Origin: ZC4RG25 sp023428365
GTDB lineage: Bacteria > Pseudomonadota > Alphaproteobacteria > Rhizobiales > Hyphomicrobiaceae
Direction of reading: 5' to 3'
Assembly: GCA_050283925.1 (NCBI GenBank)
Contig: JBNOAI010000008.1
Location: 1-64,000 of the forward strand
DNA: 64,000 nucleotides
Shown in pieces: positions 46,750 to 56,054 of the stretch. Numbering within the stretch: the stretch's first letter is position 1; each line of letters begins with the position of its first letter. The position numbers were made by a program, and so were the translations under genes. The notes below the pieces were generated by a model. The model had not been told where the DNA came from, did no database searches, and saw only the letters and a program-made list of their open reading frames with translations.

Positions 46750-47451
46750 TCAGGCAACCGCTGCTAATATCGGCCATCTTTGCAGACCGGTATCGACTGC
46801 AAATTGTTCCTCGACAGCATATACGGGAAGTGCGCGTTTGCGAATGCGCGCCAGAACAACACGATCACCATCTACATGCTTGCGCTTATATTGGAGTGCA
46901 TTAAATGAGCAGCCGTCGGAGCGCAATGAAATACCAGCTATCGCGACACTGTCGGCTCCCATGCCTAAACAGAACATAACCGCCTGAAGCCCCATTGAAG
47001 GCCGGTATCTGTTCACCAAGAAGCGCTTCCCTGTCCCGAGAACTCTGTTTTGAAGTATGGATCTCTCAACAGGTGTGGTGATGAGCAGATTGTCGAAGCG
47101 ATAGTTCACCCGAGCTAGAAGAGCGAGTTGATCCTCACATTCAGAAGGCTCTGCGGGCGTCAGCACCAGCAGGTCTGTCTTCCGATCGCGAAGTGCTTCC
47201 AGCTTCATCACGTCAACATCTCGACCATTCGACATGTTGGTCCTCATAAACGTGATATGAGGTCTCATTACTCCGTAAGCTTCAAGAGTAAGCTGTGAGG
47301 CGTTGGCAGTTACGATCGTTGCACTGTGAAGCAGGTCTTTTGGGACCACTGGATCAGGCGCGGCACCAAAGACAAGTGCATTTCCTCTGAGGGGGGGAAT
47401 TTTCAATTCGTCGGCAAACAGAGCCCCCCAAGACAGTCGAACGCTGTACAT
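46750..47451 (-). CDS. Putative sialyltransferase / DUF115-like protein
   Basis: A 233-residue protein. ALVFGAAPDPVVPKDL near residue 25 sits where related proteins have the nucleotide-binding G-N/S-G-P-S-L, and SMGLQAVMFCLGMGADSVAIAG (about 150-171; shown in outline P/S-x-G-x-x-A...G-x-x-x-x-x-x-G-I) matches the second conserved block of GT29/GT42 sialyltransferases and DUF115 proteins. No membrane segments. The ATG at 47451 has an excellent GGGGAGGGGAG just upstream, better than the GTG at 47520. Its neighbour makes a CMP-nonulosonate. A role as the transferase using that donor is inference; a DUF115-type protein is the alternative. Confidence 0.5.
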   Translation of the reverse strand: MYSVRLSWGALFADELKIPPLRGNALVFGAAPDPVVPKDLLHSATIVTANASQLTLEAYGVMRPHITFMRTNMSNGRDVDVMKLEALRDRKTDLLVLTPAEPSECEDQLALLARVNYRFDNLLITTPVERSILQNRVLGTGKRFLVNRYRPSMGLQAVMFCLGMGADSVAIAGISLRSDGCSFNALQYKRKHVDGDRVVLARIRKRALPVYAVEEQFAVDTGLQRWPILAAVA

Positions 47452-47587
47452 GCTCCCCTCCCCTAGCCTCAAGTGTGCAATCACTTTCACAACTTGGCTC
47501 CCCACGAGAAGTATAGACACGCTTACGTCATACTCAAGTCACGAAAGTGTCTTGCGAACAGTTGCACCCGATAGAAGACAGGAGAGA

Positions 47588-47618
47588 TCATGATCATCGA
47601 CTATGTCGATGATCATGA
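47588..47618. promoter_or_regulatory. Perfect 14-base inverted repeat (hairpin)
   Basis: TCATGATCATCGAC at 47588-47601 is followed by TAT and then by its exact reverse complement at 47605-47618. No T-run follows on either strand, so it is not a classical terminator. It lies 137 bases upstream of the 46750-47451 gene start, in a region (47452-47944) without a gene. It could be an operator or a small transposition scar. Confidence 0.6.
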
Positions 47619-47944
47619 CGCCATCCCGTCGTGGGAATGATTGCCCAGTGAAGCGAGCCAAAAGAAGCGTCCAAGATTTCAACGCTGCTCAACTCACCGG
47701 ACTTCAAATCTTTCAGCAGGGTTGGGATCAGCTCTGAAACGGTGGGTGGATGGGAACCGCCCATTGCAGGACCGGATACCTCACCCGGGCATTCATTGTA
47801 TCAATGAGGCCGTGGCTTGGCACAAAGACCCGTCGCCGCCGATCTAGGTCAATGATCGGACATGCGGCAGTGAGGTAACGCCAGTGGTCACGGCCTGACC
47901 GGCTTGATAATCGTCGGAAGCCATTCGATGCTGGGAGACAGTTG

Positions 47945-48148
47945 ATGTTGGAGATGCTTGGTGTGGACGAATGGGTTCCTCTGCTCGTTCTGTCTCCCTT
48001 CCTTGGAGCGTTTGTGTATCTCGGCTATGTCGTTTGGCAAGACTACAGACGCCGCCAACGGCCTTCATCTCCTATAAGCCAGCGGCTAACGGCCGAAGAC
48101 ACACTGCCCAAGACAATTCCAGTAAAACGTTCAGCAGAAGAAGGATGA
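47945..48148 (+). CDS. Small single-pass membrane protein
   Basis: A 67-residue product starting MLEMLGVDEWVPLLVLSPF with one hydrophobic segment (about 10-30, VPLLVLSPFLGAFVYLGYVVW) followed by a basic DYRRRQR stretch, so the C-terminus should be cytoplasmic. GGGAG lies about eight bases before the ATG. No family is recognised. It is isolated between the sialyltransferase-like gene and the VOC gene. Confidence 0.45.
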   Translation: MLEMLGVDEWVPLLVLSPFLGAFVYLGYVVWQDYRRRQRPSSPISQRLTAEDTLPKTIPVKRSAEEG

Positions 48149-48350
48149 AGGAACCGGCACATCGAGTGCTTCATCCTTTGGACAGAGAACGAACGCCTGC
48201 CGCGATCCTCAACAATCCACTTCGATATTCGCTCTCCCCGAGAACACAATCTGCCTGCGAAAAAATTGTATCACCGTGTCGGATCGGCGTGGCCCGTTTC
48301 GTCCTAGTGTCAGAGATCATCGAGGCCCATCCAAACGGATGGGACGCATC

Positions 48351-48824
48351 ATGGCCAAGAACACGATTTGCCTATGGTATGACAAGGAGGCTGAAACAGC
48401 TGCCCGCTTCTATGCCGAAATCTTTCCAGACAGTGCGGTAAGTGGCGTTCATCGTGCGCCAAGCGACTATCCATCCGGCAAGGAAGGCGACGTACTGACG
48501 GTCGAATTTACAGTGGCGGGCATCCCCTGCCTCGGTCTTAACGGCGGTACCGCGTTCAAACACAACGAAGCCTTCTCGTTCCAGATCGCGACCGACGATC
48601 AGGAGGAAACCGATCGATATTGGAACGCCATCGTTGGCAATGGAGGCCAGGAGAGCGCGTGCGGTTGGTGCAAAGACAAGTGGGGCATCTCTTGGCAGAT
48701 TACACCGCGCGTTCTGACCAAAGCGCTGGCGGCCGGTGGCCCTGAAGCCAAGCGCGCGTTCGATGCAATGATGGGCATGAGGAAAATAGACGTCGCCGCG
48801 ATCGAGGCAGCGCGACGCGGCTGA
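48351..48824 (+). CDS. VOC-family protein (PhnB-like)
   Basis: A 157-residue protein of the PhnB/3-demethylubiquinone-methyltransferase-like VOC group: TICLWYDKEAETAARFYAEI opens the fold, FPDSAVSGV follows, then VEFTVAGIPCLGLNGG, a FSFQIATDDQEETDRYWNAI block, and ESACGWCKDKWGISWQITP. This group binds small ligands in a cup-shaped pocket; it is a housekeeping-type accessory gene with unknown substrate. The ATG at 48351 starts the conserved domain; the frame extends to 48276 without support. Confidence 0.88.
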   Translation: MAKNTICLWYDKEAETAARFYAEIFPDSAVSGVHRAPSDYPSGKEGDVLTVEFTVAGIPCLGLNGGTAFKHNEAFSFQIATDDQEETDRYWNAIVGNGGQESACGWCKDKWGISWQITPRVLTKALAAGGPEAKRAFDAMMGMRKIDVAAIEAARRG

Positions 48825-49008
48825 AGTTCCCATTTGCGACGCGCCCCCAACCGCTGCCCTTCAACCCCAGGCTCCGGATGATTGCTTCGAAGGTCGGCGG
48901 GCCTGGAACCTTCAATTTATCGAATAGGTCTGGACGAGAAGTTGAAGCAGTTTTCGGTTGATCGAAGAGGTGAGTTGGGAGCGCCTATAAAAGCCTTACA
49001 TTTACGAC

Positions 49009-49133
49009 GATCTCTCGCGCGCCAAGTGGTACTGGCCGATTACGAGGTAATTCGGTTATGGTGTTGTCGTCCTAATTGTTCTGTGGGCGGTGTGTTATGC
49101 CTCAACGTAGCATCGCGAGACTGCACAAACTGC
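49009..49133 (+). repeat. CHAT-gene 5' region (copy 2 of the direct repeat)
   Basis: This copy spans the leader and first codons of the TPR-CHAT gene (start at 49097) and matches 39898-40017 with small indels. The two copies are in the same orientation, 9.1 kb apart, and bracket the integrase, the tRNA-Asn fragment and the nonulosonate genes. Confidence 0.6.
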
Positions 49134-52100
49134 TGATCTCCGGCCCCATCCTGGCAGCCCTTCTTTTGGCAACGCCGTCAGTTGCGCAGACGATGGAGCA
49201 GATCCGGGAAGCGTGCCGGGCGGACGCTACGCCCAAGGTCCAAAGCTGCATGCAGGCCAAGAAGGGTAGCGGTGACCGGGAGTCGAATAGAGCTGCCTGC
49301 CGCAATGCCGTGAGGCCGATGGTCCGCGCATGTATGGACCGCGCGACAAAAAAGGCCGCAGCCGGAAAGGCGGCGCCTGCGGCTCCCCGGACAGATTTAG
49401 GCGCAGCATCTGCGGACGCCAACGCTGTCGCGAACACGCTGGTCGCTCCCCCACGCACCATCAGTGACATCACGGCGATCCTCGACAACGAGCGCCCGGA
49501 CGAGACCAAGATCGCCAAATTAAAGGCCGACGCCGACCGAGCCATGCCCGGCAAGGGTTCGCCCAAAGAACTGATCTCGTTCCATTTCGATCGAGCCACT
49601 GCCCGTGCATTTCTGGCTCGCAATCAGGAAGCGCTCGATGATGCTTTGAAGGCGATGGAGATTGCGGAGAAGATCGGAGATTTCTCCGAAATGAAACGCA
49701 TCCGTCGGTTCGTGGGTAATCAATACTCGGCGCTTGGTGATCCGAAAAAGTCACTCGAAATCTATAAGCTGATGGTTACCGAAGGCGACCGCCCCGGGTC
49801 TCGAGGCTCGATCATTGGTGCGTCTCGGAATCTTGCCCAGGTGCTGATCTCCATGGGTGATGTCAGCCAGGCTGATGCCCACGTCCGCAGGGTGGCGGCA
49901 ATGGTGCAGGAAGCGCGCGGAAGCCCATACCCGAACTGGCGCAAAGCTTATGCTCTCCACGGGAGTTCCTGGGAGGCCGACGCCGATATCATGCGAGGGA
50001 TAGTCTTCGAGTCCCGCGGCCAGTACCGCGAAGCCGAGGTCGCTTTTCTGCGCGCAGAAGCTTTCCGCCGCGCATCGCTGCAGAAGCTGTCTCAGATGGA
50101 CAAGCCACCCCCGCGGGAGCAGATCGTGCTGGCTGCTGACAGTCATTTGCTCGCGGCCGCGCGCGTTAAATCCCGGCAGGGCAATCACAGCGAGGCCGAG
50201 GCCGACGCACGCCGTGCAATGCTAAGTACGCTGAAAAATGTCGGCAAATATCACCCCCAAACTCCGCACTTCATTATCGTCTTGGCAGATATATTGATTG
50301 AACAGGGCCGTTATCAGGAGGCGGAGAAACTCCTGCTGGCTGCACTCGACGTTCAGCGCAAGATCGGTCTTGGCGAGGGGACGCCGGCGATGGCGAAAGT
50401 CCTGTCCCATCTCGGCAGTGTCCTGGTGACGCAACGCAAGGGCAAGGAGGCCGAAGTCGTTTATTCCGAGCTTGAGCGTTCGGTCTCCGATTGGCCTGCT
50501 GCACGACGCAATGTCTTTCTACTAACCAACTCAAGGATTTCTGCGCTGTATGCATCCGGCCAGATCGAAGCCGGCATCGCGGCCGCGGAACAAAGGGTCA
50601 AGAACCAGCACGCCCGCTTCGGTGCCGACCATACTGAGACCGCCAACGCGCGCGGGACACTTGCTATCGGATATGCGCTCGCCCATCGCGACGCGGAAGC
50701 AATTCGGGAATTCAAGATCGCAATTCCCCTGATGACGACCGCGTCACGCCTGAGCAGCGACGATGACGAAACCAGTCTGGTCGGAGCCAAGAGCCAGCGC
50801 CTCCAGACAATCGTCGAGACCTATTTGCGGCTTCTTGATCGCGTCTCACCAGGATCTAGTGACGTCAGCGTCGAAAGTTTCGCACTCGCCGACAGCATTC
50901 GCGGGCAATCCGTCCAGCAGGCCTTGGCAGCCTCTAGCGCACGCATGGCCGCCAAGGACGCGGCCATGGCCGAACTGGTCCGCGATGAGCAGGATCTCGA
51001 CAAGCGAACCAAGGCGCAACTTGGACTCCTGAACAATGCCTTGTCGTTGCCGTCGGGCGAGCGCGACGACGCGATGGTTCAAACGATCCGCGCGACCATC
51101 GAAAAACTGCGCGGCGACCGGCAAAAGGCTCAGCGGGAAATCACACGTCGTTTTCCGGCTTATGCCGAATTGATCGACCCGGCGCCGCCAACCGTCCCGC
51201 AGATCCAGGCAACGTTGCAGCCGGACGAAGCGTTCGTGTCATTCTACTTCGGCAGGACAGCCAGCTTTGTCTGGGCGGTGCCGAAATCCGGTCCGATTGC
51301 ATTTGCAGTCATTCCCCTGACATCCGTTCAGCTCGAGGCCAAGGTGCGCAAATTGCGCGAGGCGCTGGAGCCACAGGCAGAGATGCTGTCGGATATCCCC
51401 GCATTCGATCTGGAGATTGGATACGAACTCTATCGCACCCTGCTCGAGCCCGTTGAGAGGGGGTGGAAACCGGCAAAAAGTCTCGTCGTCGTCACCAATG
51501 GCGCACTCGGCCTGCTCCCTCTGTCGCTGCTGCCGACGGCGCCGTTTCAAATAAAAGACAGTGATACGCCGTTTGCCGGATATCGCGACGTGCCATGGCT
51601 GGCGAGAACTCACGCCGTTTCTCTTGTTCCGTCGGCAAGCGCGCTCCGTACGCTGCGAGCGTTGCCTGCGGGTAAGGCAAAACGGCAGGATCTCATCGGC
51701 TTCGGCGATCCCTTTTTCAATGCGGAGCAGGCACGTGACGCTGAAGCGGAGATGCCGGAAACGATCGCGGACGCCAGTACGGTCATGCGCGGCTCTCTGC
51801 GCGGATTGCGCCTGCTGCGGCGCTCAAGTCCGCAATTGGAGGGCGTCGATAGCGCCGGTCTTTCCATTCTGCCGCGGCTGCCCGACACCGCCGATGAACT
51901 GAAGTCCATGGCGGCCGCGCTCGAGTCGGATCCCTCCAAGATCCTGTATCTCGGCAAGGACGCCAACGAGCAGCGGGTCAAGTCGGTCGATCTGTCCGGT
52001 TTCAAGACTGTCGCTTTCGCAACGCACGGCCTTGTGCCCGGCGATCTGGACGGTCTTTCCCAACCCGCCCTTGCGCTGTCTGCGCCTGATGTTTCAGATT

Positions 52101-52498
52101 CGGATGGCGACGGGCTGCTGACGATGGAAGAGATCCTGGCACTGAAGCTCGATGCGGATTGGGTGGTTCTGTCGGCCTGCAACACCGGCACCGGAGCGGG
52201 CGCGGGAGCCGAGGCCGCCTCCGGTCTCGGGCGTGCTTTTTTCTACGCCGGCACCCGTGCCTTGCTCGTCACCAACTGGTCCGTGCACTCTGCGTCGGCG
52301 CGCGATCTGGTCACAGATTTGTTCCGTCGCCAGTCGCTTGATGCATCGATCACCCGTAGCGAAGCTCTGCGACAGGCAATGCTGGCGCTGATCGACGGCA
52401 AGGGATTCACGGACGAGGACGACAAGACGCTGTTCTCGTATGCGCATCCGCTGTTCTGGGCGCCGTACAGCATCATTGGGGACGGCGGTCGTACCTGA
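49097..52498 (+). CDS. Secreted TPR-CHAT (caspase-like) protein
   Basis: An 1133-residue protein. A signal peptide (LLISGPILAALLLATPSVAQ) is followed by a small four-Cys segment (EACRADATPKVQSC and RAACRNAVRPMVRAC, residues about 40-85), then tetratricopeptide-type helical repeats at about 150-560, a coiled-coil stretch at about 610-690, and a C-terminal CHAT domain at about 715-1130. The caspase-type dyad is intact: H977 in FATHGLV and C1028 in LSACNTG. CHAT proteases include separase relatives and Craspase; secreted TPR-CHAT proteins are widespread but mostly unstudied. It is convergent with the CHASE2 cyclase (ends three bases apart). Its 5' region is duplicated at 39.9 kb. Confidence 0.88.
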   Translation: MPQRSIARLHKLLISGPILAALLLATPSVAQTMEQIREACRADATPKVQSCMQAKKGSGDRESNRAACRNAVRPMVRACMDRATKKAAAGKAAPAAPRTDLGAASADANAVANTLVAPPRTISDITAILDNERPDETKIAKLKADADRAMPGKGSPKELISFHFDRATARAFLARNQEALDDALKAMEIAEKIGDFSEMKRIRRFVGNQYSALGDPKKSLEIYKLMVTEGDRPGSRGSIIGASRNLAQVLISMGDVSQADAHVRRVAAMVQEARGSPYPNWRKAYALHGSSWEADADIMRGIVFESRGQYREAEVAFLRAEAFRRASLQKLSQMDKPPPREQIVLAADSHLLAAARVKSRQGNHSEAEADARRAMLSTLKNVGKYHPQTPHFIIVLADILIEQGRYQEAEKLLLAALDVQRKIGLGEGTPAMAKVLSHLGSVLVTQRKGKEAEVVYSELERSVSDWPAARRNVFLLTNSRISALYASGQIEAGIAAAEQRVKNQHARFGADHTETANARGTLAIGYALAHRDAEAIREFKIAIPLMTTASRLSSDDDETSLVGAKSQRLQTIVETYLRLLDRVSPGSSDVSVESFALADSIRGQSVQQALAASSARMAAKDAAMAELVRDEQDLDKRTKAQLGLLNNALSLPSGERDDAMVQTIRATIEKLRGDRQKAQREITRRFPAYAELIDPAPPTVPQIQATLQPDEAFVSFYFGRTASFVWAVPKSGPIAFAVIPLTSVQLEAKVRKLREALEPQAEMLSDIPAFDLEIGYELYRTLLEPVERGWKPAKSLVVVTNGALGLLPLSLLPTAPFQIKDSDTPFAGYRDVPWLARTHAVSLVPSASALRTLRALPAGKAKRQDLIGFGDPFFNAEQARDAEAEMPETIADASTVMRGSLRGLRLLRRSSPQLEGVDSAGLSILPRLPDTADELKSMAAALESDPSKILYLGKDANEQRVKSVDLSGFKTVAFATHGLVPGDLDGLSQPALALSAPDVSDSDGDGLLTMEEILALKLDADWVVLSACNTGTGAGAGAEAASGLGRAFFYAGTRALLVTNWSVHSASARDLVTDLFRRQSLDASITRSEALRQAMLALIDGKGFTDEDDKTLFSYAHPLFWAPYSIIGDGGRT

Positions 52499-52501
52499 CG
52501 G

Positions 52502-54646
52502 CTATTTTCCGTCGAGGGTCGTTACGGCATCCCAGTCGGCCGGCAGTGGATGGCTCCGGAATGTCTCCGCTCGGCGAAGCAGATGTTGTGCGGGCACATC
52601 GTCCGGTGACGCAGCTTTAAGCACTGTGCAAACGCCATCAAAATCTCCGCCCCGCCACAGCGTCAGGGCTCCATCATACAGGCGCACCTTATCGACCAGT
52701 CCAGGCATGGCTTCGCCAGCAATCGCCAGCGGCTCGAAAATCGTGACCGGTGCACCGCGACCAACGACACGGATAGTGTCGAGTTCACGCCAAATAATCC
52801 CGTTGCTGGCGGCCGACGCGGTATGCTCGGAGGCAATAATCGCAGTTCCGTAGAACTTGTTGGCACCCTCCAGCCGCGATGCGAGATTCACCGCATCACC
52901 CATCACCGTATAGTTGAACCGCCGCCGCGAGCCGAGATTGCCGACCAGCACCTCACCGGTGTTGAGGCCGATCCGCTGGCGCAAAACAAATGGCAGCTCC
53001 TGATTCAGTTGCTTCAGTGCCATTTCGCATGCCAGCGCCGCGCAAACCGCATTTTTTGCATGTGCCTCATCGTCAAGCGGCGCACCAAACACAGCAACGA
53101 TTCCGTCCCCAATGAACTTATCGACGAACCCGCCGTGGCCTTCGATGACATCGGTCATCGCTGTGAGATAGACATTAATGAGATTTACCAGTTCCGACGG
53201 ATTGAGTTGCTCCGAGAAAGCAGAGAAGCCTGCGAGGTCGGAAAACAGCACCGTGACGTTACGCGTTTCGCCGCCCAATGCCGGTGGTTTGCTGGACGTC
53301 AGCATTTTGTCGATGATGGACGCAGGAAGATACAAGGCAAAATTTCGGCGCAACATCCGCTTGTCTTTGTCTGCGATCACGAAGCGGTGGCCGACTGTGA
53401 CGGCCAGAGCCAAGACACTGGCAACACTGGCGTCTATGAACGGTACAACAAACCCGAATGTGAAGACCGATACTGCAGCGGCGGTCCACACAGCAATGAG
53501 TCCCAAAAGCATGGAGACGGCGATCGGCGGGCTTGTGGTCAACGCAGCGATGCTTGCCGCAAGGGCCAGCAGAAATGTTCCCGCTGCTGTCTGGAACCGT
53601 CCGGGCTCTCGCAGTTCTTCACCCCGTATCAGGTTATTGATCGCTGTCGCATGAATATAGACCCCTGGGATTGACGCACGTGCGAACGCCTGACTTCTGG
53701 TTGGGGCAGGCAGAACGCAGCGGCTCGTGAGTTGCGGTGTGCCCGTCGCCAGCCGCTTGGACGAAACAGCGCGATCTTCCAGATCCAGAACCGCACCAAG
53801 AAGGACGACCCGACCCTCAAAGGCGCTGCGGAAAAACGCGCTGTCACTCTTGTTGGCGCACTCCCTGAGATCGGCCAGAGAATAGGTCGGGATGTCATCT
53901 GCGCCGCCCTCAAAGTTCAATGCGAACGTATTCGGCGACTGCGTCGCAACACGATGATTGCCCAGAGTCAGCTGCCCCTGCTCGGACAGATCAGGCGCCA
54001 CTCCCAATGCCCGGGCCGCGAGTTCAGCGGACATCGATGGCATGCGCATGCCGTCCGTTACAAAACTGAATGGCATCCGCCGGACGATCTCGTCGCTGTC
54101 GAGGTGAAAATTGAGCGCGCGGATGTTGGCCTGCTGCCCGACAGCAATGCGCTGGCCAGGTGACGGCTGAATCGGATGATCCTGGTGCTGAACTTGCCCG
54201 AGTACGATCCTATCGGCGCGCGCGCCCTTAGCGAGAACGCGGAGAAAATCGCGATCAAAGCCGCGAACGCGGCCACCCAATGTGCCATCCTCGAATGGCA
54301 TCTCGGATTGCTCGATAGAGGTCGGAAATATGACGTCCATACCAATGACCTTGGCGCCGCCTTGAAGGACCGCGTCGAGAACGACACCGATCTCGCGCGT
54401 CCAGGTGACGTTTGGCGTCCCCTCGAACGGCTTGCGACGGTAGGTTTCCTCATCGAGCGCGATGACCACGGTCGGCGAGGATTGCGGCGAATGCATCGTA
54501 CCGACGGCCTTCCAGCGCAACCAAGTCAGCACATCGATGGACAGTCCGCGCAGACGGTCGAACTGTGGCAAGGCGAGGAATAGGCTCGTCAGCGCAGCGA
54601 TCAGAAGAGCCGCCGAAACATTGCGTCGACCGACAGCTCGCAGCAT
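52502..54646 (-). CDS. CHASE2-domain class III adenylate/guanylate cyclase
   Basis: A 714-residue membrane protein. TM1 at about 10-28; a periplasmic CHASE2 sensor domain at about 30-345 (LTWLRWKAVG, VVIALDEETYR, MDVIFPTS, FFRSAFEGRVVLLGA, GVYIHATAINNL); three membrane helices at about 354-420; then the cyclase domain at about 460-640. Metal-binding D470 (LFSDLAGFSAFSEQ) and D514 (GDGIVAVFGAP), K510, and D584/N587/R591 in VMGDAVNLASRLE are all present, so it should be active and prefer ATP by the Lys/Asp pair. CHASE2 cyclases commonly sit with FecR-like and TPR/CHAT proteins. The FecR-like gene is 30 bases upstream on the same strand. Confidence 0.9.
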   Translation of the reverse strand: MLRAVGRRNVSAALLIAALTSLFLALPQFDRLRGLSIDVLTWLRWKAVGTMHSPQSSPTVVIALDEETYRRKPFEGTPNVTWTREIGVVLDAVLQGGAKVIGMDVIFPTSIEQSEMPFEDGTLGGRVRGFDRDFLRVLAKGARADRIVLGQVQHQDHPIQPSPGQRIAVGQQANIRALNFHLDSDEIVRRMPFSFVTDGMRMPSMSAELAARALGVAPDLSEQGQLTLGNHRVATQSPNTFALNFEGGADDIPTYSLADLRECANKSDSAFFRSAFEGRVVLLGAVLDLEDRAVSSKRLATGTPQLTSRCVLPAPTRSQAFARASIPGVYIHATAINNLIRGEELREPGRFQTAAGTFLLALAASIAALTTSPPIAVSMLLGLIAVWTAAAVSVFTFGFVVPFIDASVASVLALAVTVGHRFVIADKDKRMLRRNFALYLPASIIDKMLTSSKPPALGGETRNVTVLFSDLAGFSAFSEQLNPSELVNLINVYLTAMTDVIEGHGGFVDKFIGDGIVAVFGAPLDDEAHAKNAVCAALACEMALKQLNQELPFVLRQRIGLNTGEVLVGNLGSRRRFNYTVMGDAVNLASRLEGANKFYGTAIIASEHTASAASNGIIWRELDTIRVVGRGAPVTIFEPLAIAGEAMPGLVDKVRLYDGALTLWRGGDFDGVCTVLKAASPDDVPAQHLLRRAETFRSHPLPADWDAVTTLDGK

Positions 54647-54676
54647 CGGGTCAGTCCTTGAAGGCGCGATCAGACG

Positions 54677-55345
54677 TCACGGCTGACGCACGAGGCGAGC
54701 GATCACCGGAACGCCATCACGCCGGGCATCCGGCGCGATTTTAATGGTCACGTCTGCCGACGGTGTTTTCACGTGATAAAGGCCATTCGCGGCGAGCAGC
54801 ACACTTTCCTGGCCGAGATCGAAAAACGCACCACGCAGTAACTTGGCCGCCGTCACATCAATCTCATATCGCTCGCCTGGCTTATCTGTGCGTTCAATGA
54901 TGAGTTTCCCCGGGGCCTTGACCTCAATGATTGGAGAGAGGCTGTGCACCGTTCGCTGCGGTAACGGTGATTTGCTGGCGGCGCGCCTGAAGCTCAATGC
55001 GCCGCTCTTCTCCGCCTGCTCGGTGGCAAGCCGCATTTGCCCGCCGTTGCAGCGGATTTTGGTTCGATCCACCCTCCCGCTATCGACACTGCTTTGTTCG
55101 CTACCGACGGTAACCGTGCCGCCCTGAATGTTTTCGCGCCAGCAGGACTGCATGTATCCGATCACGATAGCATCCCCGGGCGACAGCCTGATCACTTGTC
55201 CCGGCGTGAGGTAGTCCATGAATTCTACCCCGGCCGAGCGGCTTTCGACCTCTTCAACGACGGCGACCGGAGCCTGAGCGGTGGCCGCTGCTGACCCGTA
55301 TACAACACCCACCAGAAGCAGGACTGCTCGTCGAAACGTCGGCAT
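54677..55345 (-). CDS. FecR-like periplasmic protein
   Basis: A 222-residue exported protein: signal peptide FRRAVLLLVGVVYGSAAATA, then a FecR-type beta domain in which GQVIRLSPGDAIVIGY and WRENIQGGTVTVGSEQS form the characteristic double-psi-like strands. It has no membrane anchor after the signal. In stand-alone form these are thought to sense envelope conditions. The ATG at 55345 has GAGG nine bases upstream. It is the first gene of the operon with the CHASE2 cyclase, suggesting both act in the same envelope signal. Confidence 0.7.
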   Translation of the reverse strand: MPTFRRAVLLLVGVVYGSAAATAQAPVAVVEEVESRSAGVEFMDYLTPGQVIRLSPGDAIVIGYMQSCWRENIQGGTVTVGSEQSSVDSGRVDRTKIRCNGGQMRLATEQAEKSGALSFRRAASKSPLPQRTVHSLSPIIEVKAPGKLIIERTDKPGERYEIDVTAAKLLRGAFFDLGQESVLLAANGLYHVKTPSADVTIKIAPDARRDGVPVIARLVRQP

Positions 55346-55545
55346 TGCACACATCCTCACGCCAAGCCGCGCCGTATACTAGGACGTTGGCTGAATTGAT
55401 CGCAACCAGATCTGACTGGCAGCGAGTTATCGGAGCAAGTGAAGTTTGTATGGTTCATCCGCTTCGGTCAGATCAGACGCTGGCACGGATTGACAGCCGA
55501 CGTATTATTTGTCGTCTTCTGCGTCTCCAACCCAGGAAACAAATC

Positions 55546-56013
55546 ATGCTTCGCAGGATGATCGCCACCTATCTCGCGCTGGTGCTCGCCGCCAGTTGCG
55601 CCCACGCAGCAGACGAGTTGAAGGGTGTAACCAAAGTGCGCGTCGAGGTTGCTGACGTGGACGATGATGCGAAACAGTGTGGGCTCACGAAGGAGTCAAT
55701 CGAACGTCGCTTTCTAGAGAGTGCGCAGTTCCTGTCAGGCATCAAGATCGTAAACGAAGCGCGCGTTCCGGTACTCAAGGTCGAAGCTCTGGTCATGCGA
55801 CCACCCGGGCTTTGCGTGGCTCATTTTCTCGTCCAGCTCGTCAGGTTTGAATCCTTTAATTTTGCGCCACGCGATAAGCGTATGGGCACCATCGAATTAT
55901 TCAGAGCGGGCGCGATCGACACAACACCAACGACGGACGGATCCCAACTCCTCGGCGTAGTTGAAAACCTTGGGCACGCGCTCGCGCAGCAATGGGAAGA
56001 GGATAATTTTTAG
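55546..56013 (+). CDS. Small exported protein of unknown function
   Basis: A 155-residue protein with a clear signal peptide (LRRMIATYLALVLAASCAHAA). The mature part has a KVRVEVADVDDDAKQCGL strand-helix start, two Cys about 50 residues apart, and LHGHAL-like helix at the end (VENLGHALAQQWEEDN). I do not recognise the family. The ATG at 55546 has AGGAA eight bases upstream. It diverges from the FecR-like gene by a 200-base gap. Confidence 0.6.
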   Translation: MLRRMIATYLALVLAASCAHAADELKGVTKVRVEVADVDDDAKQCGLTKESIERRFLESAQFLSGIKIVNEARVPVLKVEALVMRPPGLCVAHFLVQLVRFESFNFAPRDKRMGTIELFRAGAIDTTPTTDGSQLLGVVENLGHALAQQWEEDNF

Positions 56014-56054
56014 CGGCTGACAGGTGTCCGAGTTCGCTATCCCTGTTCCTACAA

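Noticed and set aside
52497..52515. Small GACGG/CCGTC hairpin between the CHAT and cyclase genes as a terminator
   Set aside because: Only five base pairs, mostly inside the cyclase end, and no T-run.
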